From Hyphomicrobiales bacterium (GTDB taxonomy: Bacteria; Pseudomonadota; Alphaproteobacteria; Rhizobiales; Beijerinckiaceae), in assembly GCA_930633495.1 (NCBI GenBank), contig CAKNFJ010000001.1, positions 1,426,001 to 1,490,000 on the forward strand: 64,000 nt of DNA, read 5' to 3'. Positions within the stretch are counted from its first letter, which is position 1, and each line of letters opens with the position of its first letter. The notes beneath the pieces were generated by a model, which worked only from the letters and a program-made list of their open reading frames with translations, had not been told where the DNA came from and ran no database searches. Below are positions 6,053-15,061 of this stretch, one piece after another. The position numbers were made by a program, and so were the translations under genes.

Positions 6053-8863
6053 GTGACAGCCTCCTCCACATTGCCCGCGCTTGCCTTCGCCGACATGCTG
6101 CACGATCCGGAAGCCGGTATCGCAAAGCTGTTCGAGGCGAAGCGGCGGGGGGACAAGGCGGAGAAGCGGCAGTTGCTGGTCGCGGCGCTGCGGCGGCTGC
6201 TCGATGAAGGGCATGTTTCGGCTAAGACGATCCTGTCGGGGCCTCGCGGCGGCCTTGCCTGCGCGCACCGGCTCTCGGCCGTGATGGATGCCGTCGTCAT
6301 CGGGCTGCACAAAGCCGCGACCTCTTATTTCTACCCGGCCGACAACCCGTCGCAATCCGAACGCATCGCGGTCGTCGCCGTCGGCGGCTATGGCCGCGGC
6401 ACGCTGGCGCCGGGCTCCGACGTCGACCTGCTCTTCCTGTTCCCGCACAAGCAGACGGCCTGGGGCGAGAGCGTGGTCGAATCCATGCTCTACCCGCTCT
6501 GGGACCTGAAGCTGAAGACCGGCCATTCGGTGCGCTCGATCGACGATTGCGTGCGTGAGGCGCGGGCGGACATGACGATCCGCACCGCGCTGCTGGAGGC
6601 GCGCTTCCTGGTCGGCGATCGCGCCCTGTTCGACGAGATGACGCGCCGCTTCGACGCCGAGGTGGTGGAGGGCACCGCCGCGGCCTTCACCGAGGCCAAG
6701 CTCGCCGAGCGCGAGACGCGGGTGCAGCGCGCCGGCACCTCGCGCTATCTGGTCGAGCCCAACGTCAAGGACGGCAAGGGCGGCCTGCGCGACCTCAACA
6801 CGCTGTTCTGGATCGCGAAATACGCCTATCGCGTCCATGACGTGCGCGAGCTCGTCGAGGCCGGGCTCTTCGACAAGGAAGAGCTCCAGATGTTCCAGCG
6901 TTCGGAGGAATTTCTCTGGCGCGTGCGCTGCTGGCTGCACTTCATCACCGGGCGCGCCGAGGAGCGGCTCTCCTTCGACCTTCAACGGCAGGTCGCCGCC
7001 GCGATCGGCTACACCGGCCGTCGCGGCCAGGCGCCGGTCGAGCGCTTCATGAAGGCCTACTTCCTGATCGCCAAGGATGTCGGCGACCTCACGGCCATCG
7101 TCTGCGCGGCGCTGGAAGCGCGCCAGCAGAAGCCGCGCGCGACGCTCTCGCGGCTGTTCGACACCCTCGCCAAACGCAAACGCGAGCGCTCTCTCGGCCA
7201 TCGCGACTTCAAGCTGTCGAGCCAGCGCCTCAACGTCGTGGACGACAGCGCCTTCGAGCGCGATCCGGTCAATCTCCTCCGGCTTTACGAAATCGCCAGC
7301 CGCGAGCATCTCGCGATCCACCCGGATGCGAGCCGGCTGGTGACGCAGTCGCTCAGGCTGGTGACGCCGGGCCTGCGCAACGACCCGGAAGCCAACCGCA
7401 TCTTCCTCGAGATCCTCACCGCGCGGCGCTCGCCCGAGGTCGTGCTGCGGCGCATGAACGAATCCGGGTTGCTCGGCCGCTTCGTTCCGGATTTCGGCCG
7501 GATCGTCGCGATGATGCAGTTCAACATGTATCATCACTACACGGTGGACGAGCACCTGATCCGCGCCATGGGCGTCCTGGCCGAGATCGATGCCGGCGTG
7601 CTCGAAGCCGAGCATCCGCTCGCCAACGAGATCATGCCGACCATCGCCAACCGGCGCGCGCTCTATGTCGCGCTGTTCCTGCACGACATCGCCAAGGGCC
7701 GGCCGGAGGACCATTCGGTCGCCGGCGCCCGCATCGCCCGCAAGCTCGGGCCCCGTTTCGGGCTCACCAGCGCGCAGACCGAAACCGTGGCCTGGCTGGT
7801 CGAACACCATCTCGACATGTCGACCGTCGCGCAGAGCCGCGACCTCGGCGATCCCAAGACGATCGAGAGCTTCGCCGCGACCGTGCAGACGCTGGAACGG
7901 CTGAAGCTGCTGCTCATCCTGACGGTCGCCGACATCAAGGCGGTCGGCCCCGGCGTCTGGAACGGCTGGAAGGGGCAATTGCTGCGCACGCTCTACTTCG
8001 AGACCGAGCTCGTGCTGGCCGGTGGCCATTCGGCCGTGGAGCGCAAGGCGCGCGTGACCATGAAGCAGGATGCGCTGCGCCAGCGCCTGTCCGACTGGAG
8101 CGCGGAGGAGCGCGACGCCTATGTCGCGCGCCACTACCCCGCCTATTGGATCAAGGTCGACCCCGACCGGCAGGAAAAGCACGCCCGCTTCCTGCGCGAG
8201 GCCGAGCGGGCGGGCCGCACGACGGCGACCATCGTCGAGACCGACAAGTTCCGCGGCGTGACCGAGCTCACGGTGCTGGCGCCCGATCATCCGCGCCTGC
8301 TCGCCATCGTCACCGGCGCCTGCGCGGCGGCCGGCGGCAACATCGTCGACGCCCAGATCTTCACCACCAGCGACGGCCTCGTGCTCGACACCATTTCGGT
8401 CTCGCGCGCCTTCGACCGCGACGACGACGAGTTGCGCCGGGCCGAGCGGATCGCCGCCGCCATCGAGCGGGCGCTCAAGGGCGAGATCAAGATCGCCGAT
8501 CTGGTGGCGCAGCGCCGCGCGCCGCCGCCGCGCGGCCAGACCTTCCAGGTCCAGCCGGAAGTCATCATCGACAACGTGCTCTCGACCCGCCACACCGTGC
8601 TGGAGGTTTCCGGCCTCGATAGGCCGGGCCTGCTCTACGATCTCACCACGGCGATCGGAAAGCTGAACCTCAACATCGCCTCGGCCCATATCGCGACCTT
8701 CGGCGAGAAGGCCGTCGACGTGTTCTACGTCACCGACCTGACCCATGCGAAGATCGTCTCGACCGGGCGCCAGCTCTCGATCCGCAAGGCGCTGCTCGAC
8801 GTCTTCAAGCTCGACATCGAGAAGCCCGCTCCGGCCAAGGCGAAAGTGCCAGCCCGCGCTTGA
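6053..8863 (+). CDS. glnD: Bifunctional uridylyltransferase/uridylyl-removing enzyme GlnD
   Basis: 936-aa nitrogen sensor that adds and removes UMP on PII proteins according to glutamine level. The nucleotidyltransferase motif GGYGRGTLAPGSDVDLL lies near residue 111, with the family's linker helices after it. The HD hydrolase domain shows HHYTVDEHL near 493 and LHDIAKGRPEDHS near 543. Two ACT domains close the protein (from about 736 and 849). Length matches alphaproteobacterial GlnD. The start is a GTG; no better in-frame codon has a ribosome site. It stands alone, upstream of grpE, and is divergent from the ssu operon. Confidence 0.95.
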   Translation: MTASSTLPALAFADMLHDPEAGIAKLFEAKRRGDKAEKRQLLVAALRRLLDEGHVSAKTILSGPRGGLACAHRLSAVMDAVVIGLHKAATSYFYPADNPSQSERIAVVAVGGYGRGTLAPGSDVDLLFLFPHKQTAWGESVVESMLYPLWDLKLKTGHSVRSIDDCVREARADMTIRTALLEARFLVGDRALFDEMTRRFDAEVVEGTAAAFTEAKLAERETRVQRAGTSRYLVEPNVKDGKGGLRDLNTLFWIAKYAYRVHDVRELVEAGLFDKEELQMFQRSEEFLWRVRCWLHFITGRAEERLSFDLQRQVAAAIGYTGRRGQAPVERFMKAYFLIAKDVGDLTAIVCAALEARQQKPRATLSRLFDTLAKRKRERSLGHRDFKLSSQRLNVVDDSAFERDPVNLLRLYEIASREHLAIHPDASRLVTQSLRLVTPGLRNDPEANRIFLEILTARRSPEVVLRRMNESGLLGRFVPDFGRIVAMMQFNMYHHYTVDEHLIRAMGVLAEIDAGVLEAEHPLANEIMPTIANRRALYVALFLHDIAKGRPEDHSVAGARIARKLGPRFGLTSAQTETVAWLVEHHLDMSTVAQSRDLGDPKTIESFAATVQTLERLKLLLILTVADIKAVGPGVWNGWKGQLLRTLYFETELVLAGGHSAVERKARVTMKQDALRQRLSDWSAEERDAYVARHYPAYWIKVDPDRQEKHARFLREAERAGRTTATIVETDKFRGVTELTVLAPDHPRLLAIVTGACAAAGGNIVDAQIFTTSDGLVLDTISVSRAFDRDDDELRRAERIAAAIERALKGEIKIADLVAQRRAPPPRGQTFQVQPEVIIDNVLSTRHTVLEVSGLDRPGLLYDLTTAIGKLNLNIASAHIATFGEKAVDVFYVTDLTHAKIVSTGRQLSIRKALLDVFKLDIEKPAPAKAKVPARA

Positions 8864-8971
8864 TTTAAGGCGCCATAAGGCCGATATCCGGCACGAACCC
8901 GGCTGCCGGGCCGATTGGCCCAACCCTGTGAAGGGCCGTGCAGCCAGCCAGCAAAGGGACCTGAAGACACG

Positions 8972-9571
8972 ATGACGCAGAACCCTGCGACGGAAGACCC
9001 CAATCTCGAAGCCGCGGCCAACGCAGCCGAGCAGGCCGCGGCCAGCGATGGCACCGAAGCCTTGCTCGCGAAACTGCAGGCCGAGCGGGACGACCTCAAG
9101 GACAAGCTGCTGCGCACCCTCGCGGAGATGGAAAACCTGCGCCGCCGCACCGAGCGCGAGATCGCCGACGCCAAGGCCTATGCCGTGACGAGCTTCGCGC
9201 GCGACATGCTCGGCTCGTCGGACAATCTGCGGCGGGCGCTGGAAAGCCTGCCGGCCGATGCGATGCATACCGCCAACGCGGCGGCCAAGGCCCTGCATGA
9301 AGGCGTCGAGCTGACCGAGCGCGAGCTGCTGAAGACGCTGGAGCGCCACGGCGTGCGCCGCATCGACCCCCAGGGCGAGAAATTCGACCCGAACCTGCAC
9401 CAGGCGATGTTCGAGGCGCCGGACGCCGCGATCGCCAAGGGCCTGGTCTCGAAGGTCGTGCAGATCGGCTACAAGATTGGCGAGCGCGTCCTTCGTCCCG
9501 CGCTGGTCGGCGTCTCGGCCGGCGCGCCGAAAGCGGCGGAGCCGCCTGCCGACGACGCGCCCAAGCACTGA
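8972..9571 (+). CDS. grpE: Nucleotide exchange factor GrpE
   Basis: 199-aa GrpE, the cochaperone that releases ADP from DnaK. An acidic N-terminal tail leads into a long coiled coil (about residues 35-75, [20 protein letters not shown]). The beta domain carries the signature [13 protein letters not shown] and ends with [18 protein letters not shown]. The ATG at 8972 is favoured over an upstream ORF extension because family members begin with such an acidic tail. dnaK is not nearby; the Hsp70-like gene at 20,066-21,355 is a different family branch. The TRIC gene begins 4 bases after the stop, so the two are probably cotranscribed. Confidence 0.93.
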   Translation: MTQNPATEDPNLEAAANAAEQAAASDGTEALLAKLQAERDDLKDKLLRTLAEMENLRRRTEREIADAKAYAVTSFARDMLGSSDNLRRALESLPADAMHTANAAAKALHEGVELTERELLKTLERHGVRRIDPQGEKFDPNLHQAMFEAPDAAIAKGLVSKVVQIGYKIGERVLRPALVGVSAGAPKAAEPPADDAPKH

Positions 9572-9575
9572 CGCC

Positions 9576-10190
9576 GTGTTCGAGGTTGCCGGCGTCGCCA
9601 TCTTCGCGCTGACAGGCGCGATCGTCGCAGCCCGCAAAGGGATGGACCCGTTCGGTTTCATCCTGCTCGCGACGGTCACGGGCGTCGGCGGCGGCACGCT
9701 GCGCGACGTCCTGCTCGGCAACAGCGCGTTCTGGGTGAACGATCCCTCCGACGTCGCAATCTGCTCCGTCGTGGCGCTCGCGGCCTGGGTCACCGCCTAT
9801 TTCCGGCCCGGCCTGCTCGAGGGCTGGGCCGGGCGCAAGATTCTGATCTGGGCGGACGCGGCCGGGCTTTCGCTCTTTGCCGTCATCGGCACGTTCAAGG
9901 GCTTGTCCGCCGGCGCGCCGGTTCTTTCCGCCGTGGCGCTCGGGGCCATGACCGCGAGCTTCGGCGGCATCCTGCGCGACATCCTGGCCGGCGACCGGCC
10001 GATGGTGCTCTGGGGCCGCGACTTCTACGTCACAGCGGCAACGGCCGGCGCAGCGGTCACGGCCCTGCTGATCGGGCTCGGCTTTTCCATGGCCGTGGTC
10101 ATGCTGGGCGGCCTGTTCACCGCCTTCGGGCTCAGGGCCGGCTCGCTGCTGCGGGGCTGGGCCTTCCCGAACCTGCCCGGGAAGCTGTAA
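9576..10190 (+). CDS. Trimeric intracellular cation channel (TRIC/UPF0126) family protein
   Basis: 204-aa integral membrane protein with about seven hydrophobic segments. It has the duplicated TRIC signature: the first repeat has GVGGGTLRDVLLG, the second has SFGGILRDILAG. Bacterial TRIC proteins form trimeric, monovalent-cation-permeable channels. The start is taken as the GTG at 9576, four bases after the grpE stop; an upstream extension would run deep into grpE in another frame. Prediction of channel activity is by homology only. Confidence 0.85.
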   Translation: MFEVAGVAIFALTGAIVAARKGMDPFGFILLATVTGVGGGTLRDVLLGNSAFWVNDPSDVAICSVVALAAWVTAYFRPGLLEGWAGRKILIWADAAGLSLFAVIGTFKGLSAGAPVLSAVALGAMTASFGGILRDILAGDRPMVLWGRDFYVTAATAGAAVTALLIGLGFSMAVVMLGGLFTAFGLRAGSLLRGWAFPNLPGKL

Positions 10191-10253
10191 AGCCTCGACT
10201 TATCGCATTGTCTTCATGCGACCCGGCATCCGCGTCGCTCGAAAACTCTCGCC

Positions 10254-10871
10254 TCACGGCTTCGTCACGCGCCTGAGCGTGAGATTGATCCGTCCGCCCT
10301 CGGGCAGCAATGTCGAGGATCCCGCGAGGATGCGGTCGATGCCGTGATAGGCCAGCCGCGCCTCGCCACCGAAGAGCAGCACGTCGCCGGAAGCGAGCTT
10401 GAGCGAGGTCGTCTTGCCGCCGCGGACCGTGCTCCCGATGCGGAAGATCGCCGCGTCACCGAGCGAGATCGACAGGACCGGGGCGTCGAAATCCTGCTCG
10501 TCGCGATCCTGATGCAGGCCCATCTTCGCGCTGCTCGCATAGAAGTTGACGAGACAGGCTTCGGGCGGATGCGGATAGCCGGAAAGCTCGCTCCAGAGGT
10601 CGAGCAGGGGCGCCGGCATCATCGGCCAGGGCTCACCCGTCTCGGGATGCTCCGGCTGGTAACGATAGCCGCTGACGTCGGAGACCCAGCCCAGCGGGCC
10701 GCAATTGGTCATCCGCACCGAGAAGAGCTTGCCGGTCTTCGGCATGCGGGGCTGGAAGAACGGTGCCTTGCGGGCGACGGCGCGCAATTCCGCCAGCAGC
10801 GCCGCCTGTTCCATCGGCGCAAGCTTGCCCGGCCAGTGGACGACGCCCGGTGCGACGGCGACACGGGTCAT
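10254..10871 (-). CDS. alkB: AlkB-type 2-oxoglutarate/Fe(II) dioxygenase
   Basis: 205-aa oxygenase that repairs methylated bases (1-methyladenine, 3-methylcytosine) in nucleic acid by oxidative demethylation. Iron ligands are visible as H120 and D122 in HQDRDE and H176 in YHGIDR; the 2-oxoglutarate-binding arginines are in RINLTLRR near residues 194-200. The nucleotide lid region SVRMTNCGPLGWVSD is typical of AlkB proper. The gene starts two bases after the dapB stop, so it is likely the second gene of a dapB-alkB transcript. No Ada box was recognised. Confidence 0.9.
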   Translation of the reverse strand: MTRVAVAPGVVHWPGKLAPMEQAALLAELRAVARKAPFFQPRMPKTGKLFSVRMTNCGPLGWVSDVSGYRYQPEHPETGEPWPMMPAPLLDLWSELSGYPHPPEACLVNFYASSAKMGLHQDRDEQDFDAPVLSISLGDAAIFRIGSTVRGGKTTSLKLASGDVLLFGGEARLAYHGIDRILAGSSTLLPEGGRINLTLRRVTKP

Positions 10872-10873
10872 GG

Positions 10874-11689
10874 TCAGAGCGCGTCGAGGCCGAGCACGTC
10901 GGCCATGGAGTAGAGACCCGGCGCCCGGCCCCTGCCCCAGAGCGCGGCCTTGACCGCGCCCTGCGCGAAGAGGCTGCGATCCTCGGCGACATGGGCCAGT
11001 TCGAGCCGCTCACCGATGCCGGCGAAGATCACCTTGTGGTCTCCGACCACCGTGCCGCCGCGCAAGGCGGCAAAGCCGATCGTGCCGGGCTCGCGCGCAC
11101 CGGTGATGCCGTCGCGCGCCGCGACGCGATGCTGCGCCAGATCGACCGCGCGGCCTTCAGCCGCCGCCTCGCCCAGCAGGACCGCAGTGCCGGAAGGCGC
11201 ATCGACCTTCATGCGGTGATGCATCTCGACGATCTCGATATCCCAGTCGGTTCCCAGCGTGGCGGCGACCTTGCGTACCAGCGCGGCGAGCAGGTTGACG
11301 CCCAGGCTCATATTGCCGGAGCGGATGATCGGCGTGCGCCGGGCAGCCTCGGCCAATTGCGCGAGATGCGTGGGCTCGAGCCCCGTCGTGCCGACGACGT
11401 GCAGGATGCCGGCCTCGGCCGCGAGGCCGGCGAAGGCGATGGTCGCTTCCGGAGCGGTGAAATCCAGCACGCCGTCCGCCCTGGCAAAGGCCGCGGCCGC
11501 CTCGCTCGTCACCGTGACGCCGAGCGACGGCAGGCCCGCGAGCACGCCGGCATCGGCGCCGATCGCGGCGGAGCCCGGCCGCTCGATCGCCGCCGCCAGC
11601 CGGCAGCCTTCCGCCTGATCGATGGCGCGGATCAGCATCCGCCCCATGCGCCCTGCGGCACCGACGACGACGAGACGCATATCACTCAT
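10874..11689 (-). CDS. dapB: 4-hydroxy-tetrahydrodipicolinate reductase
   Basis: 271-aa reductase of the lysine/diaminopimelate pathway, using NAD(P)H. The N-terminal nucleotide-binding motif [10 protein letters not shown], the conserved FTAPEA segment and the catalytic block [16 protein letters not shown] (general-acid His and Lys) are all present. Length is normal for the family. It heads a short minus-strand run with alkB. Diaminopimelate from this pathway also feeds the peptidoglycan acted on by the MepA protein encoded at 15 kb. Confidence 0.95.
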   Translation of the reverse strand: MSDMRLVVVGAAGRMGRMLIRAIDQAEGCRLAAAIERPGSAAIGADAGVLAGLPSLGVTVTSEAAAAFARADGVLDFTAPEATIAFAGLAAEAGILHVVGTTGLEPTHLAQLAEAARRTPIIRSGNMSLGVNLLAALVRKVAATLGTDWDIEIVEMHHRMKVDAPSGTAVLLGEAAAEGRAVDLAQHRVAARDGITGAREPGTIGFAALRGGTVVGDHKVIFAGIGERLELAHVAEDRSLFAQGAVKAALWGRGRAPGLYSMADVLGLDAL

Positions 11690-11788
11690 GGCGGGCGGGC
11701 TCCGGACTGGTTCGGCGGCAAAGGCGCCATCGCTTGGCCACTACCGCAATAGGCGGATTTCCGCCAGCGGCCACCCGGAAACCACGCA

Positions 11789-11818
11789 AAGCAAAACGGC
11801 CGGGTTGCCCCGGCCGTT
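11789..11818 (-). terminator. Rho-independent terminator after the Tim44-like gene
   Basis: Perfect 10-bp stem AACGGCCGGG/CCCGGCCGTT (11795-11804 with 11809-11818) with a four-base loop. On the minus strand it is followed by TTTTGCTTTG. It lies 23 bases beyond the stop of the gene at 11841-12824 and ends that transcript before the dapB region. Confidence 0.8.
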
Positions 11819-11840
11819 CGTCGTCTCAGAAGCGGAAAGC

Positions 11841-12824
11841 TCAGGCGGCCTGCTGGATGCCCGAGAGCTTCCAGGCGCCACCACGCTCGCGCAGGAAGGT
11901 CCAGTATTCCTTGACCTCCTGAGTCTGCGACGGGTTACCGTCCACGACCTGCCCGCTCTTGCGGTCATAGAGCGTATTGATCAGGCTGAAGCGCATCGCG
12001 ACGGTGGCATAATCGGTGTTGTCTTCGCGCCAGGCCTGCGACAGGTCGCCCTGCAGCAGCTTGACGTCGGACACGCGGTCGGCGACGCCGCGACGGACGT
12101 TCTCCGACAGATCCTCGTCGAAATAGCCGAACATCTCCGGCGTGGTGCGCTGGCGCAGCCCGGCCTCGTCCTCGTTCGAATAGGCCGTGTTGATCTCGCC
12201 GAGCAGGCGCTCGAAGCTGTTGAAGTCCTCACCGGCGAGCTCGATCGGCTGCGGCTGCACGGCAGCGGCGGACGCGCCACCACCGAAACCGCCCATGCGG
12301 GCCGCGGCAGGCTGCGGCTGCGGCGCGTCATAACCCTGCCGGGCATAGGGCGCCCCCGCACCGGCGAGCTGCGGCTCGGACCGGCGGCGGAAGAAGCGGA
12401 TGGCGAGCATCACGATGCCGGCGATCAGCGCGAGCTGGAGCAGGAAGCCGAACATGCCGGCGAGCGAGGCCAGGCCGCTGAAGAAACCCGAGCCGGAGAG
12501 CAGGCCGAACAGGCCGGCGCCGAGCAGACCGGCGCCGATGCCCATCATCATGTTGCGGGCGAAGGACGGGCGGGCAGCCTGCGCCGCGGCGGCACCCGCC
12601 GAAGGCCCGGCCATCGACGGCGAGGAGGGATTCGTGCGCTGGAAGGTCTGTGCACCACCCGGCGTCGTGTTCGTCGCAGGCGGTGCGCTGTTGGTGAACG
12701 ACCCGCGGCTGCCCGAGCTGCGGCCGCCGCCCGGACGGGCTTCGGCAACGAGCGGCACGAGCAACAGGGCCCCGGCTACCAGGGCGACGGCACGTCCACG
12801 ACGGGCAAACGAAATCAGTGACAT
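11841..12824 (-). CDS. Tim44-like domain membrane protein
   Basis: 327-aa protein with a signal or anchor sequence (RAVALVAGALLLVPLVAEA), a Gly/Ser/Ala-rich spacer, and a hydrophobic stretch at roughly residues 95-145 (MMMGIGAGLLGAGLFGLL, then LALIAGIVMLAIRFF). The C-terminal Tim44-like domain contains EDFNSFERLLGEINTAY and ends with EYWTFLRERGGAWKLSGIQ. The domain resembles the mitochondrial import motor anchor, but its bacterial role is not established. The ATG at 12824 is chosen because it opens into the signal sequence; upstream in-frame sequence is non-hydrophobic. Single gene, ended by the adjacent terminator. Confidence 0.85.
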   Translation of the reverse strand: MSLISFARRGRAVALVAGALLLVPLVAEARPGGGRSSGSRGSFTNSAPPATNTTPGGAQTFQRTNPSSPSMAGPSAGAAAAQAARPSFARNMMMGIGAGLLGAGLFGLLSGSGFFSGLASLAGMFGFLLQLALIAGIVMLAIRFFRRRSEPQLAGAGAPYARQGYDAPQPQPAAARMGGFGGGASAAAVQPQPIELAGEDFNSFERLLGEINTAYSNEDEAGLRQRTTPEMFGYFDEDLSENVRRGVADRVSDVKLLQGDLSQAWREDNTDYATVAMRFSLINTLYDRKSGQVVDGNPSQTQEVKEYWTFLRERGGAWKLSGIQQAA

Positions 12825-13018
12825 TGTTCCTCCCGGAGCCCCCCACGGGCTCTCTTCCAGCCAATATGGAGAGCGATGGCGATCCACGCAAGGCCCCATC
12901 CGGCTAACAGACTGAAATCCCTTACTATTTTAAATCAATGCATAATTATTCGTCGTGATGGGCCACGCGTGATAAAATCCGGGGCCGCCTGCGCGATGCC
13001 GGGCGCGAGGAGAGAGCC

Positions 13019-13318
13019 ATGACCGGATCCGGACCGAGGCCTCACCGACACAGGATGTTGAGCTGGCTGCTCGCGCTCGCGGTCCTGTTCCTGATCAGCG
13101 AAGCGGCTGCGGCCGGGGAGCCGGCCGTCGCGCTCGACCCGCCCCGCCTCGCGCAAGCGCCAGAACCGCTCTGCTTCTGCTGGAATGACGGCCGGAAGAT
13201 CGCGGAGGGATCGAATTCCTGTATCCGGACCACTCAGGGCCGCCGGCTGGCGACCTGCGGGCGCGTGGTCAACATGATGTCCTGGCAGGTCACCGAAACA
13301 CCCTGCCCCGAGAGCTGA
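13019..13318 (+). CDS. Small secreted cysteine-containing protein
   Basis: 99-aa protein with a basic N-terminus, a hydrophobic core (MLSWLLALAVLFLISEAAAAG) and a likely cleavage site after the alanine run. The mature part has five cysteines, including the CFCW pair, and would be periplasmic or secreted. No family was recognised. It stands alone with a strong terminator 25 bases beyond the stop. A start at 13055 (MLSWLL) would also give a workable signal peptide. Confidence 0.65.
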   Translation: MTGSGPRPHRHRMLSWLLALAVLFLISEAAAAGEPAVALDPPRLAQAPEPLCFCWNDGRKIAEGSNSCIRTTQGRRLATCGRVVNMMSWQVTETPCPES

Positions 13319-13343
13319 AGCGAGAGCTTCTTCGCGCAAACAA

Positions 13344-13380
13344 AAGCGCCGCCGGGATTTCCCGGCGGCGCTTGTTCTTA
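13344..13380 (+). terminator. Rho-independent terminator
   Basis: A 13-bp perfect stem AAGCGCCGCCGGG/CCCGGCGGCGCTT (13344-13356 with 13361-13373) with a four-base loop, followed by TGTTCTTA. It serves the small secreted-protein gene ending at 13318. Its mirror tail (CAAACAAAAG on the left) could also stop leftward transcription from the mini-gene at 13419-13502. Confidence 0.85.
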
Positions 13381-13418
13381 TGGCTCTTGTGGTCTTAGCG
13401 ACTTCGAGACTGACCTCG

Positions 13419-13502
13419 TCAGAACGCTCCCAGAACGATCGCCATCATGAACACGAAGGCCGCACCCATGATCCATCGGTCGAGACGTAGCGTGACACTC
13501 AT
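13419..13502 (-). CDS. 27-residue hydrophobic mini-protein
   Basis: A 27-codon frame beginning MSVTLRLDRWIMG and continuing as a single hydrophobic helix (AAFVFMMAIVLGAF). The start codon is preceded by a very strong ribosome site (AGGAGGAGGGTGTG-ATG). Just downstream is a terminator that can work in both directions. This combination argues for a real membrane mini-protein, although no homolog was checked. It is too short for standard gene callers. Confidence 0.6.
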   Translation of the reverse strand: MSVTLRLDRWIMGAAFVFMMAIVLGAF

Positions 13503-13894
13503 CACACCCTCCTCCTGTCATTGACCTGTCGCGGAGGCTAGCAGAACTGACGGGGGCCGCAAGAGGGCGGGACCGTGGCAGGGGTGCGGCGGAGGCTAGA
13601 TCATCCTTAAGTTTTGCTTAAAGCATTGATTAGCCTTGAGGATAATTCTGCAGACAAATCGTCACACGAGAGCTTTCACGACGCCTTGAGCCGCTCGTCG
13701 CAGGTTACGCACCGCGGGGCGGCGGCTGTCCTTCCCGACAACTTGCGAGGCGGCGCGCAGCCTCTCCCGATCCGCCGGTTAACGCCCTTGCGGCCCGGAT
13801 TAAGACCCGGTTCACCACCTTGGCAAAGTTAACCCGGCTGTGGCGGCCGGGGCGCAGTCGGTTGAGAAACCGTTCATCAAACGCTTCGCATTTG
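13503..13894. other. Intergenic region without a recognised gene
   Basis: About 390 bases between the mini-gene and the extensin-like gene. An A/T-rich stretch around 13600-13640 (GATCATCCTTAAGTTTTGCTTAAAG) contains overlapping TTAAG/CTTAA inverted elements and may hold a promoter or operator. No RNA gene or coding frame was recognised. Confidence 0.4.
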
Positions 13895-15052
13895 ATGCAG
13901 ATGCGACGCGCAAAACTCGCCCTCATCGCACTCGGACTGGTCGGCGCCGCCGGCCTGGCCGGCTGCGGCAAGTTCCAGAAAGCCCAGCGCGCCGCCTGGC
14001 GCGACCAAGCCGAGGCCGCCTGCATGGCGTCGCGCCAGGTGCAGCTGTCGAGCTATGTCAGCCTGCGCGGCAGCGCCATCGACGGCCCCGGAATCTGCGG
14101 CATGCAGCAGCCGCTCAAGGTCACGGCCCTGCAGAACGGCAGCGTCAGCCTGAAGAGTCCCGCCCTGCTCGCCTGCCCGGTCGTCGCGACCACCGATCAA
14201 TGGTTCGCCGAGGTCGTGCAGCCCGCCGCGATGAACATTCTCGGCGCGCAGGTCATCGAGATTCGCGCTGGCTCCTATTCCTGCCGCGCCATGAACAACG
14301 GCACCTATACGACGCGCACCTCGGAGCATGCCTATGGCAACGCCGTCGACGTCTTCTCCTTCCGGCTGAACGACAACCGGGTCGTGACGGTCAAGGACGG
14401 CTGGCGCGGCTCGCCCGAGGAGCAGAATTTCCTGCGTGAGATCTTCGTCGGCGCCTGCACCTATTTCGGCACGGTGCTCGGCCCCGGCGCCGACCCGATG
14501 CATTACGACCATCTCCATATCGACCTCGCCCGCCATTCGAAGGGGCGGCATGTCTGCAAGCCGATCATCAAGTACACGCCGAACTACAACCTGCCGCCGC
14601 CGGACCCGGCCCGGCCCTATTCCTCGGCGCAGAGCGCCCCGGCCCCCACCTCGCCCCGCGGCGGCACGCCGGCCGCCACCGCCTATGCGGCGGGACCGCT
14701 GCTGCGCCAGCCGAACGAGAGCCTTCGTCCGCCCGGCGCGGTGCAGGGCGGCTATCCGGTCGCGAACAACGGGCGGGGCCAGGACCACAGCCTCGATGCG
14801 CAGCAGCGCTTCCTGGAGCAGTACGACGCGCGCCAGCGCCAGGGGCGTTTCCAGCCGCAGCCGCTGCCGAGCGAGGCGCGCGGGCCGCTGGCGCTGCCCG
14901 GCGCGGTCGAGCCCTCGGAGGAAGAGACCGTCTTCGGCGATGGCGGCGGCTCCGGCGTCATGGACCAGCAGGGCTCGGAGGAGGCATTGCCGATCAGCCC
15001 CCAGCGCGATCCCTTCGCCTACAGCTCCGGGCGCACGCCGACGCGGCGCTGA
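13895..15052 (+). CDS. Extensin-like C-terminal domain lipoprotein
   Basis: 385-aa predicted lipoprotein. The signal sequence ends in the lipobox LAGC (about residues 25-28). The extensin-like domain follows (about 35-235) with DQWFAEVVQPAA, the metal-site-like SEHAYGNAVDVFSF and the second His pair in MHYDHLHIDLAR, a pattern shared with LAS/M15-type peptidoglycan peptidases. The last 150 residues are Pro/Gln-rich and disordered. It probably acts on or binds peptidoglycan in the periplasm. Convergent with mepA, whose product has a related activity. The ATG at 13895 is followed by another two codons later; either gives the same lipobox. Confidence 0.8.
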   Translation: MQMRRAKLALIALGLVGAAGLAGCGKFQKAQRAAWRDQAEAACMASRQVQLSSYVSLRGSAIDGPGICGMQQPLKVTALQNGSVSLKSPALLACPVVATTDQWFAEVVQPAAMNILGAQVIEIRAGSYSCRAMNNGTYTTRTSEHAYGNAVDVFSFRLNDNRVVTVKDGWRGSPEEQNFLREIFVGACTYFGTVLGPGADPMHYDHLHIDLARHSKGRHVCKPIIKYTPNYNLPPPDPARPYSSAQSAPAPTSPRGGTPAATAYAAGPLLRQPNESLRPPGAVQGGYPVANNGRGQDHSLDAQQRFLEQYDARQRQGRFQPQPLPSEARGPLALPGAVEPSEEETVFGDGGGSGVMDQQGSEEALPISPQRDPFAYSSGRTPTRR

Positions 15053-15061
15053 GCCTGCCCC

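Noticed and set aside
5975..9793. 1272-codon minus-strand open frame
   Set aside because: It lies antisense to glnD and grpE, both certain by motifs; high GC commonly opens the opposite frame, and its protein is Arg/Asp-rich without any domain.
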